NCBI RefSeq assembly: GCF_000430845.1 | Contig: NZ_AUMU01000001.1 | Coordinates: forward strand, 1 to 64,000 | Direction of reading: 5' to 3' | Length of the DNA: 64,000 nucleotides | Source of the DNA: Chryseobacterium gregarium DSM 19109 | GTDB lineage: Bacteria; Bacteroidota; Bacteroidia; Flavobacteriales; Weeksellaceae | Shown here: positions 8,793 through 16,565 of the stretch, piece by piece | Layout: each line of letters starts with the position of its first letter | Numbering within the stretch: position 1 is the stretch's first letter | Notes under the pieces: generated by a model | Databases searched by the model: none | Seen by the model: only the letters and a program-made list of their open reading frames with translations | Told to the model about the DNA's origin: nothing | Translations under genes and position numbers: made by a program

Positions 8793-9893
8793 ATGTATTT
8801 GCAGTTATTTGATTCTGTCCGCATTACCGAAGGTGCCAAAAGAGCCCTTATTTTTGATACCGCCACGGGCTTTATCAGTTTCATTCCGAAAAGCTTTTCA
8901 GCTTTATTATCGGATCGAAACCGGGATTATGCGTTACTAAGGCAGGAATCGGATGATGAGTCAAAAGAAGCTTTAGACCAGTACCTCGAATTTATACAGC
9001 ACCACCGGTTAGGAATTTTTGTGGAGCATAAGGATGAGCTGGCCCATTTCCGTACATCCGATGAAACGGCATTGAGCACCTCTGAGGTCGATTATTTTAT
9101 TTTTGATCTCCACCCATCCGGCCTGACATCCGGTATTGCCGAACAGATTGATCAGATGGGAATTAAATTCGTCCAGTTAAGAATCCTGAACGGTTCTCAC
9201 AGCAAAGACATTATGGACCTGTTTTCCAGACTCAGCCTGTTCAATGATACCTCCGTTAATGAGGTCTCGATTGTACTTGCCCACCATACGGATCTCGAAG
9301 ACTGCATTGTTGCCGGAGAAGTCATTACCTCCAATAGATACTTGCAGTTCCTGTTTCATTCAAGCGAACATGAAGAAAGGAAAACCTATGGGAATATCGA
9401 AGTTTCAAAAATGACAAAAGCCGTCAGGATTCCGGAGGGTTGCGGGTGCGTGAATGTCAATACCATGAACCGTTCACGCTTGTTCTATACCGAAGCCCTT
9501 CACCATAATTCCTGTCTGCATAAGAAAATGGCCATCGACAAGGATGGGAATATCCGGAACTGCCCGTCTATGCCCAAAGCCTTCGGCAATATTAAAAACA
9601 CCACGTTGCAGGCTGCTTTCCGAAACGCCGGTTTCAAAGAATACTGGAGCGTTACCAAAGACCGGATAAAAACCTGTAAAGACTGTGAATTCAGGTATAT
9701 CTGTACCGATTGCAGGGCCTATACGGAAAGAAGCAATATCGATTCAGACGGCATTGATCTGTCCAAACCCCTTAAATGCGGATATGATCCGTATACTGCG
9801 CAATGGCAGGAGGGGAGCACTCATGTGCTGAAACACACTGCAGCGGTCAGCACAATGAAATCCGGTGATCTTCGCCACGGTGATGCTCTTTAA
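8793..9893 (+). CDS. gwsS: Grasp-with-spasm SPASM-domain maturase
   Basis: A 366-aa protein beginning MYLQLFDSVRITEGAKRALI. The N-terminal half (FDTATGFISFIPKSF) fits the family start. No radical-SAM CxxxCxxC motif is visible. The C-terminal cysteines (GCGCVN, NSCLHKK, RNCPSMP, KTCKDCEFRYICTDCRAY, LKCGYD) form the SPASM iron-sulfur cluster region. This cluster-only architecture paired with an ATP-grasp enzyme is the hallmark of grasp-with-spasm systems. It probably recognises or presents the precursor to the ATP-grasp partner (family knowledge is limited). The length fits the family. Confidence 0.85.
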   Translation: MYLQLFDSVRITEGAKRALIFDTATGFISFIPKSFSALLSDRNRDYALLRQESDDESKEALDQYLEFIQHHRLGIFVEHKDELAHFRTSDETALSTSEVDYFIFDLHPSGLTSGIAEQIDQMGIKFVQLRILNGSHSKDIMDLFSRLSLFNDTSVNEVSIVLAHHTDLEDCIVAGEVITSNRYLQFLFHSSEHEERKTYGNIEVSKMTKAVRIPEGCGCVNVNTMNRSRLFYTEALHHNSCLHKKMAIDKDGNIRNCPSMPKAFGNIKNTTLQAAFRNAGFKEYWSVTKDRIKTCKDCEFRYICTDCRAYTERSNIDSDGIDLSKPLKCGYDPYTAQWQEGSTHVLKHTAAVSTMKSGDLRHGDAL

Positions 9894-9977
9894 AGCTTTT
9901 TACATTATCAGGAAATAATTCCGTTATTCATGACCGCAAACCACTAAAATAATTATCATTGAAAACCCTTGTCAATA

Positions 9978-10814
9978 ATGAACTCGCCAATGCTTAAAAC
10001 CGTCTTTTTTTTTATATTCAGCATCTTTTTGATTAAAGCTCAGAATAAACGTTTTGTATACGAATATCGTTTTGCACAGGATTCTGCCCACCTTGAGAAT
10101 CAAAGCAAGGAATTGTTAAATCTTGATATCGGCAGGGAGGGCTCTGCATTTTATGCATCGGAAATTTTGGAACAGGATTCACTGGTCAAGATTAAAGAAC
10201 GGCCTGCAGGCCAATATCCCTACCAGGGAATAAAATTTTTAGATGTCATCATAAAAAAATATCCGGATTTTGAAATGAACTTCTATACCAGCTGCCTTAC
10301 TTACTACCAAGTAAGCCTCAGTAAAAAATTAGAATGGAAAGTTTTACCGGAAAAAGAAAGAATTTTAGGGTATTCTGCTCAGAAAGCGACCACCACTTTA
10401 TATAAAAGAAAATGGACCGTCTGGTTTACCACCAATATCCCGGTACAGGACGGCCCGTACCTGTTTCAAGGCTTGCCGGGCCTGATTATAAAAGCAGAAG
10501 ATGAAAGCAAAAGTACATCTTTCACGCTGGCAGGGATAAAATCATTGGCTCATTTTAATATCAGCGAAATTCCCTATTACTTCAGGCTGAATACCGTTAA
10601 AATCGGTGAAAACGATCTGAAGAAAGTCTTGAAAAATTATTTTGATAAACCAACTCCGCAAAGGAATAACGAATATGGGGATGTAAAACAGGTTTTTTAT
10701 GACGGCAACGGAAAAGAAATCTCAAGTTCTGAATTCAACAGGATGGTAGAGCAAAATAATAAAAATGCCTTAAAGAAAAGTAACAACCTGTTAAGATGGG
10801 ATATCATAAAATAA
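9978..10814 (+). CDS. GLPGLI-family secreted protein (first copy)
   Basis: A 278-aa protein with signal peptide MLKTVFFFIFSIFLIKAQ. It carries the family signature WTVWFTTNIPVQDGPYLFQG followed by LPGLIIKAEDE. GLPGLI proteins (TIGR01200) are secreted Bacteroidota proteins of unknown function, often encoded next to RiPP or TonB loci. The ATG at 9978 was chosen. An alternative TTG lies three codons upstream, and ATG at 9990 would give a more typical signal peptide. It follows the maturases in the same direction. Confidence 0.85.
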   Translation: MNSPMLKTVFFFIFSIFLIKAQNKRFVYEYRFAQDSAHLENQSKELLNLDIGREGSAFYASEILEQDSLVKIKERPAGQYPYQGIKFLDVIIKKYPDFEMNFYTSCLTYYQVSLSKKLEWKVLPEKERILGYSAQKATTTLYKRKWTVWFTTNIPVQDGPYLFQGLPGLIIKAEDESKSTSFTLAGIKSLAHFNISEIPYYFRLNTVKIGENDLKKVLKNYFDKPTPQRNNEYGDVKQVFYDGNGKEISSSEFNRMVEQNNKNALKKSNNLLRWDIIK

Positions 10815-10820
10815 GAGAGA

Positions 10821-10845
10821 CCCGAAAATCCTTTATAGAACAGGG
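10821..10845 (+). promoter_or_regulatory. Conserved leader motif, copy 2
   Basis: CCCGAAAATCCTTTATAGAA followed by CAGGG is the same motif as before the first precursor gene. It again stands in front of a leader-like ATG (MKKLKGLK), which supports a link to peptide expression. Confidence 0.5.
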
Positions 10846-10882
10846 AATAAATATAATAACTATCAACCATTAAAATTCATTT

Positions 10883-10948
10883 ATGAAAAAATTAAAAGGT
10901 CTGAAGATATTTCTCCCTAAAATAAATCAATATTCACTGGTAATATGA
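10883..10948 (+). pseudogene. Truncated leader peptide, 21 codons
   Basis: MKKLKGLKIFLPKINQYSLV then I and a stop. The opening MKKLKGLK is typical of GG-leader precursors of this genus, but there is no GG site and no core. With the conserved leader motif in front it looks like the remains of a second precursor gene. Confidence 0.4.
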
Positions 10949-11005
10949 GGCATCTCAAAGATTATCTCCTTATTTAGAATTTTATCGGTTAATTTATTTT
11001 TAAAA

Positions 11006-11884
11006 ATGAATAAAAATCTTTTTATCCTTGCTGTATCACTTATTTTCTTTTCCTGCCAGATCAGAAAATCTGACCATATTGCCTACCTGAATAAAGTGAA
11101 CGAAATCGACTACGTTTACCGTATTAAAAAAGATACATTTACTACTCTTAAAAGGTACCAGAAGCTGTTTAAAAAGCATCCCCCTTACCACTCACATCTT
11201 ATTGATGAGTACCGGACTTATATTATGCTCTCAGATCAATATCATCTTGACTTCGGAGGTAAAGAAAGCCTGTACAAACTCATTCCCCTGGTTGCCCCTA
11301 ACTGGAAATATAACCGTCAGGATAAAGACCTCGTTGGCTTGTATAAAAAGTATGGAATAGACAGTCTGGAAATAGAGGATAAAATAGCTGATTGGAAAAA
11401 AGGACTTAACAAAATACTGGTAGATTCTTTTTCTATTGCCTTTTTCAGAAATCAGGAATTCAGGATGCCTAAATATATTGAGAAACGGCAAAGCCTGAAT
11501 GACAGAAAGAATGCTCAATTATTTATATGGACTTTCAACAACTATGGGTTTCCGTCTACACAAAAAATAGGGCTTTGGGGAAATAACAATACTTTTATGC
11601 CTATGGGAAATATCTTAAATCATATGGCAGGGCTGGACAACAAAGATTACCCTTATTTTAAAGAAAAAATCCTGGAATATGTAAAAACGGGGGAATGTAC
11701 ACCTGATGATTATGCGGAGATGATTGATAAGAGAGCCTATATGGAAGGAAAAGACTGTATCTATTGTACGGTAAGTAATTCCCGTATCTCCGACAGCACA
11801 ATAATCAATAAAAACCGTAAAGGAATAGGGATGCCTGCATTAAATCATAGCAAAAAAATCAATACGGATTACTTAAAAAAGTAA
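11006..11884 (+). CDS. Lipoprotein of the RiPP locus
   Basis: A 292-aa protein with type II signal and lipobox FFSC (Cys17). The mature part is helical and charged, with KDLVGLYKKYGIDSLEIEDKI, then GLWGNNNTFMPMG, HMAGLDNKDYPYFKE and a C-terminal NKNRKGIGMPALN motif. The overall layout resembles the TPR-like protein at the start of the locus. Many such proteins accompany peptide-maturation genes in this group, but their role is unknown. It is anchored in the outer or inner membrane. No enzyme motif was seen. Confidence 0.65.
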   Translation: MNKNLFILAVSLIFFSCQIRKSDHIAYLNKVNEIDYVYRIKKDTFTTLKRYQKLFKKHPPYHSHLIDEYRTYIMLSDQYHLDFGGKESLYKLIPLVAPNWKYNRQDKDLVGLYKKYGIDSLEIEDKIADWKKGLNKILVDSFSIAFFRNQEFRMPKYIEKRQSLNDRKNAQLFIWTFNNYGFPSTQKIGLWGNNNTFMPMGNILNHMAGLDNKDYPYFKEKILEYVKTGECTPDDYAEMIDKRAYMEGKDCIYCTVSNSRISDSTIINKNRKGIGMPALNHSKKINTDYLKK

Positions 11885-11927
11885 ATATGATACTCATAAT
11901 TTCTGAAAAATAATAAGGAAACAACAA

Positions 11928-12065
11928 ATGAATCTTCCATGTACGCAGGCAATTATCAACGACACACAATGTTGGGGCCCAGGCCCGGGCACTGCAACAT
12001 GGGAAGACGCTTGGATCTGTATAAACCAAAACGGAGCGAATGCGATTGATTTCTTTTTTCACTAG
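11928..12065 (+). CDS. 45-aa cysteine- and tryptophan-containing peptide
   Basis: Starts eight bases after an AAGGA sequence. The product begins MNLPCTQAIINDTQCWGPGP and ends with a C/N/F-rich tail (ICINQNGANAIDFFFH), with three cysteines and two tryptophans. It lacks a GG leader. Its position between the lipoprotein and GLPGLI genes of the RiPP locus suggests a leaderless peptide or the core of a precursor that has lost its leader. The GC-rich centre contrasts with its surroundings. Confidence 0.4.
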   Translation: MNLPCTQAIINDTQCWGPGPGTATWEDAWICINQNGANAIDFFFH

Positions 12066-12129
12066 TAATCTGACAGCAAAAAAGTCTCGTTTTAATACCG
12101 GGCTTTTCAAATACTCCTAAATTTAAATC

Positions 12130-12921
12130 ATGAGAAAATCTATTTTACTAATCTGTTTAATTTTATCCGGGTTTGTTTTTTCCCAGGAAATGGAAAACTC
12201 CAATATAAAGTGTAATTACCTTACTGCATTTTTAATTGATACCACTGATGTTAATACAAGAAAAGAGGAATTAACGGGTTTATGGATAGGGAAAAACACT
12301 TCAATTTTCAAAAGCGATCAGAAAGCAAAATATGATTCCTTAACCAGGGAATCGACAAAAAAAAGTATGCTGAACCCCATAGGAGGAAAGATTGTTCTTG
12401 ATTTCTCTAATATCCCAAAAGCCTATTTTAATCCTGAAGTTTATAAGGTGGGAAACTCAGTAAAGATATTTGATAAAATATTGGGAACCTATTACGAATA
12501 CGAATCCGATCAGAACATAAACTGGACTTTAATAGACGAAACCAAAACCATAAGTACCTATCAATGCAGAAAAGCGGTTGGAAAATACCGCAATAAGAAT
12601 ATAACGGCATGGTATACCGAAGAAGTTCCTGTTTCAGAAGGCCCTTATGCTTTTAAAGGGTTACCGGGACTGGTGATAGAAGCGTATGATGATAAGAATT
12701 TCTTCCATTTCACCCTGGTAAGGCTAAAAAATAGCAACGAGCTTATTGCTCCTATCCGAAATACAATCAGTACGGATTATCAAAGATTTTCAAAAAAAAG
12801 AAGTGATTTCCAAAACGACCCTATAGGACCCTATGTCATGCAAACAGGCAGACAGGTTCCAAAAGACCAGATTGAAAGAGTTACAAAACTTCATAAAAGT
12901 AAAAATAATCATTTAGATTAA
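12130..12921 (+). CDS. GLPGLI-family secreted protein (second copy)
   Basis: A 263-aa protein with signal peptide MRKSILLICLILSGFVFSQ. The signature region reads ITAWYTEEVPVSEGPYAFKG then LPGLVIEAYDD. The preceding TYQCRKAVGKYRNK is the usual strand before it. It is a paralogue of the gene at 9978 with the same domain order but diverged sequence. The function of the family is unknown. It ends the RiPP-associated cluster and is followed by a hairpin. Confidence 0.85.
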   Translation: MRKSILLICLILSGFVFSQEMENSNIKCNYLTAFLIDTTDVNTRKEELTGLWIGKNTSIFKSDQKAKYDSLTRESTKKSMLNPIGGKIVLDFSNIPKAYFNPEVYKVGNSVKIFDKILGTYYEYESDQNINWTLIDETKTISTYQCRKAVGKYRNKNITAWYTEEVPVSEGPYAFKGLPGLVIEAYDDKNFFHFTLVRLKNSNELIAPIRNTISTDYQRFSKKRSDFQNDPIGPYVMQTGRQVPKDQIERVTKLHKSKNNHLD

Positions 12922-12927
12922 AGATAT

Positions 12928-12955
12928 TGAATGCCTGCCTGACAGCAGGTATTCA
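12928..12955 (+). terminator. Hairpin after the second GLPGLI gene
   Basis: Inverted repeat TGAATGCCTGC / GCAGGTATTCA with a 6-base loop, seven bases after the stop. No strong T-run follows, so it may be a weak terminator or an mRNA 3' end stabiliser. Confidence 0.5.
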
Positions 12956-13105
12956 TGGTGATTGGTTTTAAAAAAATATACTTGCGGAGTGGATCTTCCT
13001 TACGAGAATCTGTAAAGCCGTTTCAGGAATATAAAATTTCAGTTGACGGGATAGCTAAGGTTTAACGGTGCTGATCAAATCTTCCGTAAGAATATAATTA
13101 CTACA

Positions 13106-13139
13106 CGACATCTTTTGTCGCATTACCGCAATAGCTTTG
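13106..13139 (+). promoter_or_regulatory. CGACA-N5-TGTCG promoter module, copy 1
   Basis: The inverted repeat CGACA-N5-TGTCG overlaps a TTG, followed 14 bases later by the -7 element TAGCTTTG, then the start of the 88-aa gene. The same arrangement occurs at 22666 and 23524 (before copies of this gene) and, with TGACA, at 18011 before the toxin operon. Confidence 0.6.
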
Positions 13140-13152
13140 TAAAAAACAGTCA

Positions 13153-13419
13153 ATGAAACTGAAAGCAACGATAAGGGAAGAAGTACAGGTCAATGCCAAA
13201 AGCATTGTTGTGGAATTTTCAGGGGATCCTAAAAAGCAGCACTTTGAAGTCAAGTGCAGTTTCATTCCCTATCAGGAAGGAATGAGAAAGTGGGATACGT
13301 GGGAACTGAAGATCCGGTTTGAATCGGAGATATTTACCGAAGCAAAAACCGGGGAGAAATCTTATTTTACCCATTTGATCTGCGACCAGGCCCGGAAACA
13401 CAGTTCAATCTTAATGTAA
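13153..13419 (+). CDS. 88-aa protein of a small duplicated family
   Basis: The product begins MKLKATIREEVQVNAKSIVV and contains FEVKCSFIPYQ, KWDTWELKIRFESEIFTEA and SYFTHLICDQA. A close paralogue lies at 22713 and a decayed one near 23565, each behind the same palindromic promoter. The pattern of alternating hydrophobic residues suggests a small beta-rich domain. I do not recognise the family. There is no signal peptide, so it is presumably cytoplasmic. Confidence 0.65.
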   Translation: MKLKATIREEVQVNAKSIVVEFSGDPKKQHFEVKCSFIPYQEGMRKWDTWELKIRFESEIFTEAKTGEKSYFTHLICDQARKHSSILM

Positions 13420-13420
13420 A

Positions 13421-13456
13421 ATAAAAATCCTCAACGAAAAGCCAAGGATTTTATTT
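13421..13456 (+). terminator. Terminator of the 88-aa gene
   Basis: Imperfect stem ATAAAAATCCT / AGGATTTTAT around a 13-base loop, directly after the stop codon, followed by T-rich sequence. Confidence 0.6.
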
Positions 13457-13587
13457 TCATAATATGAATGTGATTGGTATAATATCGTATGCAATTAATA
13501 TGCCATGCATAAATCAATTGCCATGCATGGAGAATAATTTTAATGGTCTATTGGATTTGTAGACTATTTGTTTTATATTTGCATCCA

Positions 13588-13655
13588 ATTCTCATGTTTA
13601 ATTGAGTTTTCATGGTTATTAGTTTTTATCCTCGGGACATCCCGGGGATTTTTTA
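13588..13655 (+). ncRNA. Candidate small RNA of about 65-70 nt with own promoter and terminator
   Basis: A -7 element TATATTTG (13574-13581) is followed by about 40 bases without a reading frame and then by a very stable stem ATCCTCGGG / CCCGGGGAT with loop ACAT and a T6 run. No gene on the same strand follows for 800 bp, so this is not an attenuator of a downstream gene. A small internal CTCA/TGAG pairing is possible. No known RNA family was recognised. Confidence 0.45.
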
Positions 13656-14005
13656 TGTAAATACATCCTGGCCTGAAATCATTCATGGCATCAGCGGTAT
13701 GACTTCCTTCTCCCGGCAATCATTTTGCCCCGTTTAGGTAATCTTCAGTCCTGAGACCGCTTTTCTCCTGTTAGTTTCACCTCTGCTTTAATCAACTCCG
13801 CTTCGTCTGATTACAAATTATTTCATTCCACGGATTTATTGTTTCTGTATTGAGTGGATAAGGACTTGTTGAACCCTCTTTCCACTCCGGGAATGGATTT
13901 TGCATGGCAGGATCACTGCGAAACTGATCCATCCGGAATAGGGCAGCCGGTTATCATTATGTTCAGATAGAGTAGCGGTATTTAAAAATATTGTAATGCG
14001 CCCTG
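13656..14005. other. Intergenic stretch without a gene
   Basis: No frame with a recognisable product on either strand. The minus-strand regulator gene ends at its right edge. Confidence 0.6.
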
Positions 14006-14341
14006 TCAATGTTCAGTTATTTCATATTCCAGGCCCCATTTATACAGCTCATTGATGATGGGCTCTAATTTCCTGCCCTTCGGTGTCAAAGAGTATTCAA
14101 CGGTCGGCGGTACCGTGGCAAAAGCATTCCGATTGACAATATCGTTTTCTTCCATATTCTTTAATTCTTTTACGAGCATCCTCGTGCTGATTCCCGGGAT
14201 CATTCTTTCCAGTTCTTTGAAACGTTTCTTTTCAGAAATCAGCGCATAAATGATCGACATGGACCATTTTCCTCCGATGATGTCCAAGATCTTCTGAAGC
14301 TCACATTTATTTCCGGGGTTTTTAATTTTTTCTTTTTCCAT
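14006..14341 (-). CDS. HxlR-family transcriptional regulator
   Basis: A 111-aa winged-helix protein. CELQKILDIIGGKWSMSIIYAL is the family opening with its conserved cysteine, KRFKELERMIPGISTRMLVKEL the recognition part, and VEYSLTPKGRKLEPII the wing and last helix. The start at MEKEKIKNPG fits the family length. An in-frame ATG at 14389 would leave almost no leader, because a -7 element CAAAAGTA (reverse of TACTTTTG) lies at 14405-14412. It is divergent from an SDR gene, its likely target; such regulators often sense quinones or aldehydes. Confidence 0.85.
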   Translation of the reverse strand: MEKEKIKNPGNKCELQKILDIIGGKWSMSIIYALISEKKRFKELERMIPGISTRMLVKELKNMEENDIVNRNAFATVPPTVEYSLTPKGRKLEPIINELYKWGLEYEITEH

Positions 14342-14456
14342 AAACAGCTGGTATACAATAAAAGTTACATCGGGGTCATTAGTATACATTGGTGTAACTA
14401 CTTGCAAAAGTAAAGTAATGGAAGTAGATTTACAACTTAATTTAAAAAAATATTCA
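14342..14456. promoter_or_regulatory. Divergent control region of HxlR and SDR genes
   Basis: Contains two GTATAC words (14351-14356 and 14382-14387) and the matching halves AGTTAC and GTAACT, likely parts of the HxlR operator, plus the minus-strand -7 element at 14405-14412. Confidence 0.45.
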
Positions 14457-15233
14457 ATGATGTATGATTCATTAAAAGGAAAAGTAGCCCTGGTGACAGG
14501 GGGTACAAAAGGCATAGGGAAATCAATTTCCGATAAGCTCAGTGCCAGCGGAGCATTGGTTGTCATAACGGCCCGCACGGAGCCAAAAGACCATTCCAAC
14601 GGCGCTTATTTTATTGCCGCTGACCTTACCCTTGCAGACAGTGCGGAACAAATTGCCAGAGAGATATTAGGGAAGTACGGCAAGATAGATATCATTGTTA
14701 ATAATGCCGGCGCCAATTTAAGCCCGGGAGGAGGTTTTAGTACATTGGAAGATGAAGATTGGTTCAAAGACTGGGAACTTAATTTCATGTCAGCGGTCAG
14801 GATCAATAAAGCGCTGCTTCCTGCTATGCTTGAACAGAAACACGGCACGATCATCAATATATCCACAGGAGCTGCAAAGCAGCCGATATGGGAAATGACC
14901 ATGTCCTATTCATCAGCCAAGGCAGCACTGAATGCGTACAGCAAAGCACTGGCGAATGAAGTGGGATCAAAAGGGGTAAGGGTAAATGTTGTTTCTCCCG
15001 GCATTGTGGAGACCCCGTTAATGAATGAGTTCGTTGAAAATATTGCACAGCAGTCAGGCGTGAGCTTCGGGGAAGCCTTTCAAAATATTATTCATACAGT
15101 CGGCGTGCCGGCAGGAAGAATGGGGGAACCGGAGGAAGTCGCCAACATCGTCGCTTTTCTGGCATCATCTGAATCCCAGTATATCACAGGAGCCAACATT
15201 TCTGTAGACGGCGGGTCATCACCAACTGTTTAA
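14457..15233 (+). CDS. Short-chain dehydrogenase/reductase
   Basis: A classical SDR: GKVALVTGGTKGIGKSI gives the NAD(P)-binding TGxxxGxG, DIIVNNAGANL the NNAG motif, then INISTGAAK with the catalytic Ser, YSSAKAALNAYSKALANEV with YxxxK, and the usual C-terminal ANISVDGGSSPTV. About 258 residues from MMYDSLKGK. A longer start at 14418 is possible but would precede the domain with an unusual tail. The substrate is unknown. Divergence from an HxlR gene suggests induction by a reactive or toxic compound. Confidence 0.85.
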   Translation: MMYDSLKGKVALVTGGTKGIGKSISDKLSASGALVVITARTEPKDHSNGAYFIAADLTLADSAEQIAREILGKYGKIDIIVNNAGANLSPGGGFSTLEDEDWFKDWELNFMSAVRINKALLPAMLEQKHGTIINISTGAAKQPIWEMTMSYSSAKAALNAYSKALANEVGSKGVRVNVVSPGIVETPLMNEFVENIAQQSGVSFGEAFQNIIHTVGVPAGRMGEPEEVANIVAFLASSESQYITGANISVDGGSSPTV

Positions 15234-15316
15234 TTTGATTATTGTATAGTATTAACGATAAAGGACGGTATGTATCATTTCAAATTATTGAAGCATTGAT
15301 TAATGATTCGTTACAT

Positions 15317-15351
15317 AAGGCACATCTGACTAATGGGGCCAGATGTGCCTT
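15317..15351. terminator. Bidirectional terminator between SDR and EthD genes
   Basis: Perfect 12-bp inverted repeat AAGGCACATCTG / CAGATGTGCCTT with an 11-base loop between two convergent genes. Confidence 0.8.
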
Positions 15352-15366
15352 TGATAAGGTTTTTAA

Positions 15367-15711
15367 TCAGGCACCCGCTTTAACGACGGTTTCATGGGTG
15401 GCCATGGCGATATAGGTGGCCGTATCAAAAAACCTGGGTTCATCGGGATGAACCTTCGTTAAATAATTTTCTGAATGGAAGAAGGTGTTGAAATCCTCAA
15501 ACGAGTCAAACGAGATTTCTACCACCGCATCATAGGCAGGCTCAGGAAAGCCTTCTGCTGCCACAGGGTGGTTAACGACATACTTCCTCACGTAAAGTTC
15601 TGTCTCAGGGATGGAACAGAATAAAGGAGCATGCCGGTTTTTGTGATAATCGATAAATTCTTCACGGCTCAGGCCGGGCAGCTTGTGTATTAAAAACGTA
15701 AATTTGATCAT
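15367..15711 (-). CDS. EthD-domain protein
   Basis: A 114-aa dimeric alpha-beta-barrel-like protein. MIKFTFLIHKLPGLSREEFI and YHKNRHAPLF are the EthD opening, YDAVVEISFDSFEDFNTFF and TKVHPDEPRFFD the second half. The start at MIKFTF was chosen over an ATG nine codons upstream because the domain begins there. It is divergent from an HxlR regulator across a perfect palindrome. EthD-like proteins act in degradation or detoxification of small organic compounds; the substrate is not known. Confidence 0.85.
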   Translation of the reverse strand: MIKFTFLIHKLPGLSREEFIDYHKNRHAPLFCSIPETELYVRKYVVNHPVAAEGFPEPAYDAVVEISFDSFEDFNTFFHSENYLTKVHPDEPRFFDTATYIAMATHETVVKAGA

Positions 15712-15769
15712 TGTTTCTTTATTTATCATCTGATGCAAAATTAGGATATCAGGTACTTCGAGTCAATTA

Positions 15770-15785
15770 CGCACAAATTTGTGCG
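15770..15785. promoter_or_regulatory. Perfect 16-bp palindrome, likely HxlR operator
   Basis: CGCACAAATTTGTGCG lies in the 100-bp gap between the divergent EthD and HxlR genes, the usual position for an autoregulated HxlR-type operator. Confidence 0.75.
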
Positions 15786-15814
15786 GTATCATTTTATTAT
15801 TTATCAACCCATGT

Positions 15815-16165
15815 ATGTACAAAAAAAAGATTCCTGTCAGGACCGAATGCGGGCTGCATCTGTTTAAAGAACTTTTGAGCGGAAAATGGAAACTCATGCT
15901 GGTCTACTATATTTCAGACGGCATCATCAGGCCCGGCGCCCTGCAGAGGAAAACAGCCGCAGACCGGCGGGTGATGACCAGGCAGCTGGATGAGCTGGTG
16001 CAGGACGGATTCATCACCAAATGTTCTTATGAAACCAAAATTCCTAAAGTTGAATACCGGTTGACCGCTCTTGGAAACAGCCTTTTACCCCTGATCATGA
16101 GCATAGAGGGATGGGGCGAAAACAACAGAGCGGCATTAGAAGCAGCGCTTCGTAAAAAATTATGA
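15815..16165 (+). CDS. HxlR-family transcriptional regulator
   Basis: A 116-aa protein: RTECGLHLFKELLSGKWKLMLVYYI is the HxlR core, GALQRKTAADRRVMTRQLDEL the recognition helix, and VEYRLTALGNSLLPLI the wing. Start chosen at MYKKKIPVRT; the upstream in-frame codons would run into the palindromic operator. It probably represses the divergent EthD gene. Not adjacent to the first HxlR pair functionally, but of the same kind. Confidence 0.85.
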   Translation: MYKKKIPVRTECGLHLFKELLSGKWKLMLVYYISDGIIRPGALQRKTAADRRVMTRQLDELVQDGFITKCSYETKIPKVEYRLTALGNSLLPLIMSIEGWGENNRAALEAALRKKL

Positions 16166-16332
16166 TAAAATCATCAGAAGATGGCATAATTTAAGTATAT
16201 TAGTATCCGTATTCAAAAAAATACGTGAAATTTCATTCCTTCTGTCTATATCCTTGAATATTCTCTTAAAGAAGATGGTATTTCAGATGACAGAAATTAT
16301 AAAATGATATCCTTAAAACCCATTCTATTATT

Positions 16333-16497
16333 ATGAAAAATTTAAAAAGCCTTTCAAGGAAAGAATTGAAAACCATTAAAGGAGCAGCCTCTGTTTCGAA
16401 ATGCCCTCCCGGGAAGTATTATTGCCCTGACGCTGACGTATGTGTGGCGCTGAATGCAGAATGCTATATTATCGTACCGGAACCGGTAGGCGTATAA
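16333..16497 (+). CDS. Bacteriocin-like leader peptide, orphan precursor
   Basis: A 54-aa peptide, MKNLKSLSRKELKTIKGA as leader and a core with ASVSKCPPGKYYCPDADVC and further ALNAECYIIVP. The leader matches the Chryseobacterium bacteriocin-like family, with GA at the site where others have GG. Four core cysteines could form two disulfides. It stands alone, with no maturation or export gene next to it, and ends at a strong terminator. The grasp-with-spasm locus 4 kb upstream is not an obvious partner. Confidence 0.7.
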   Translation: MKNLKSLSRKELKTIKGAASVSKCPPGKYYCPDADVCVALNAECYIIVPEPVGV

Positions 16498-16520
16498 GCT
16501 TCTCATTACATCCATTTAAA

Positions 16521-16547
16521 AAAAGTTCTTCCTCAGGAAGAACTTTT
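16521..16547 (+). terminator. Terminator of the bacteriocin-like gene
   Basis: Perfect 12-bp stem AAAAGTTCTTCC / GGAAGAACTTTT with loop TCA and T-rich end. Confidence 0.85.
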
Positions 16548-16565
16548 AATTTAAGTACCGGTCAG

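Noticed and set aside
14606..14902. Minus-strand frame within the SDR gene
   Set aside because: It is antisense to a gene with all SDR motifs; codon pattern shadow.
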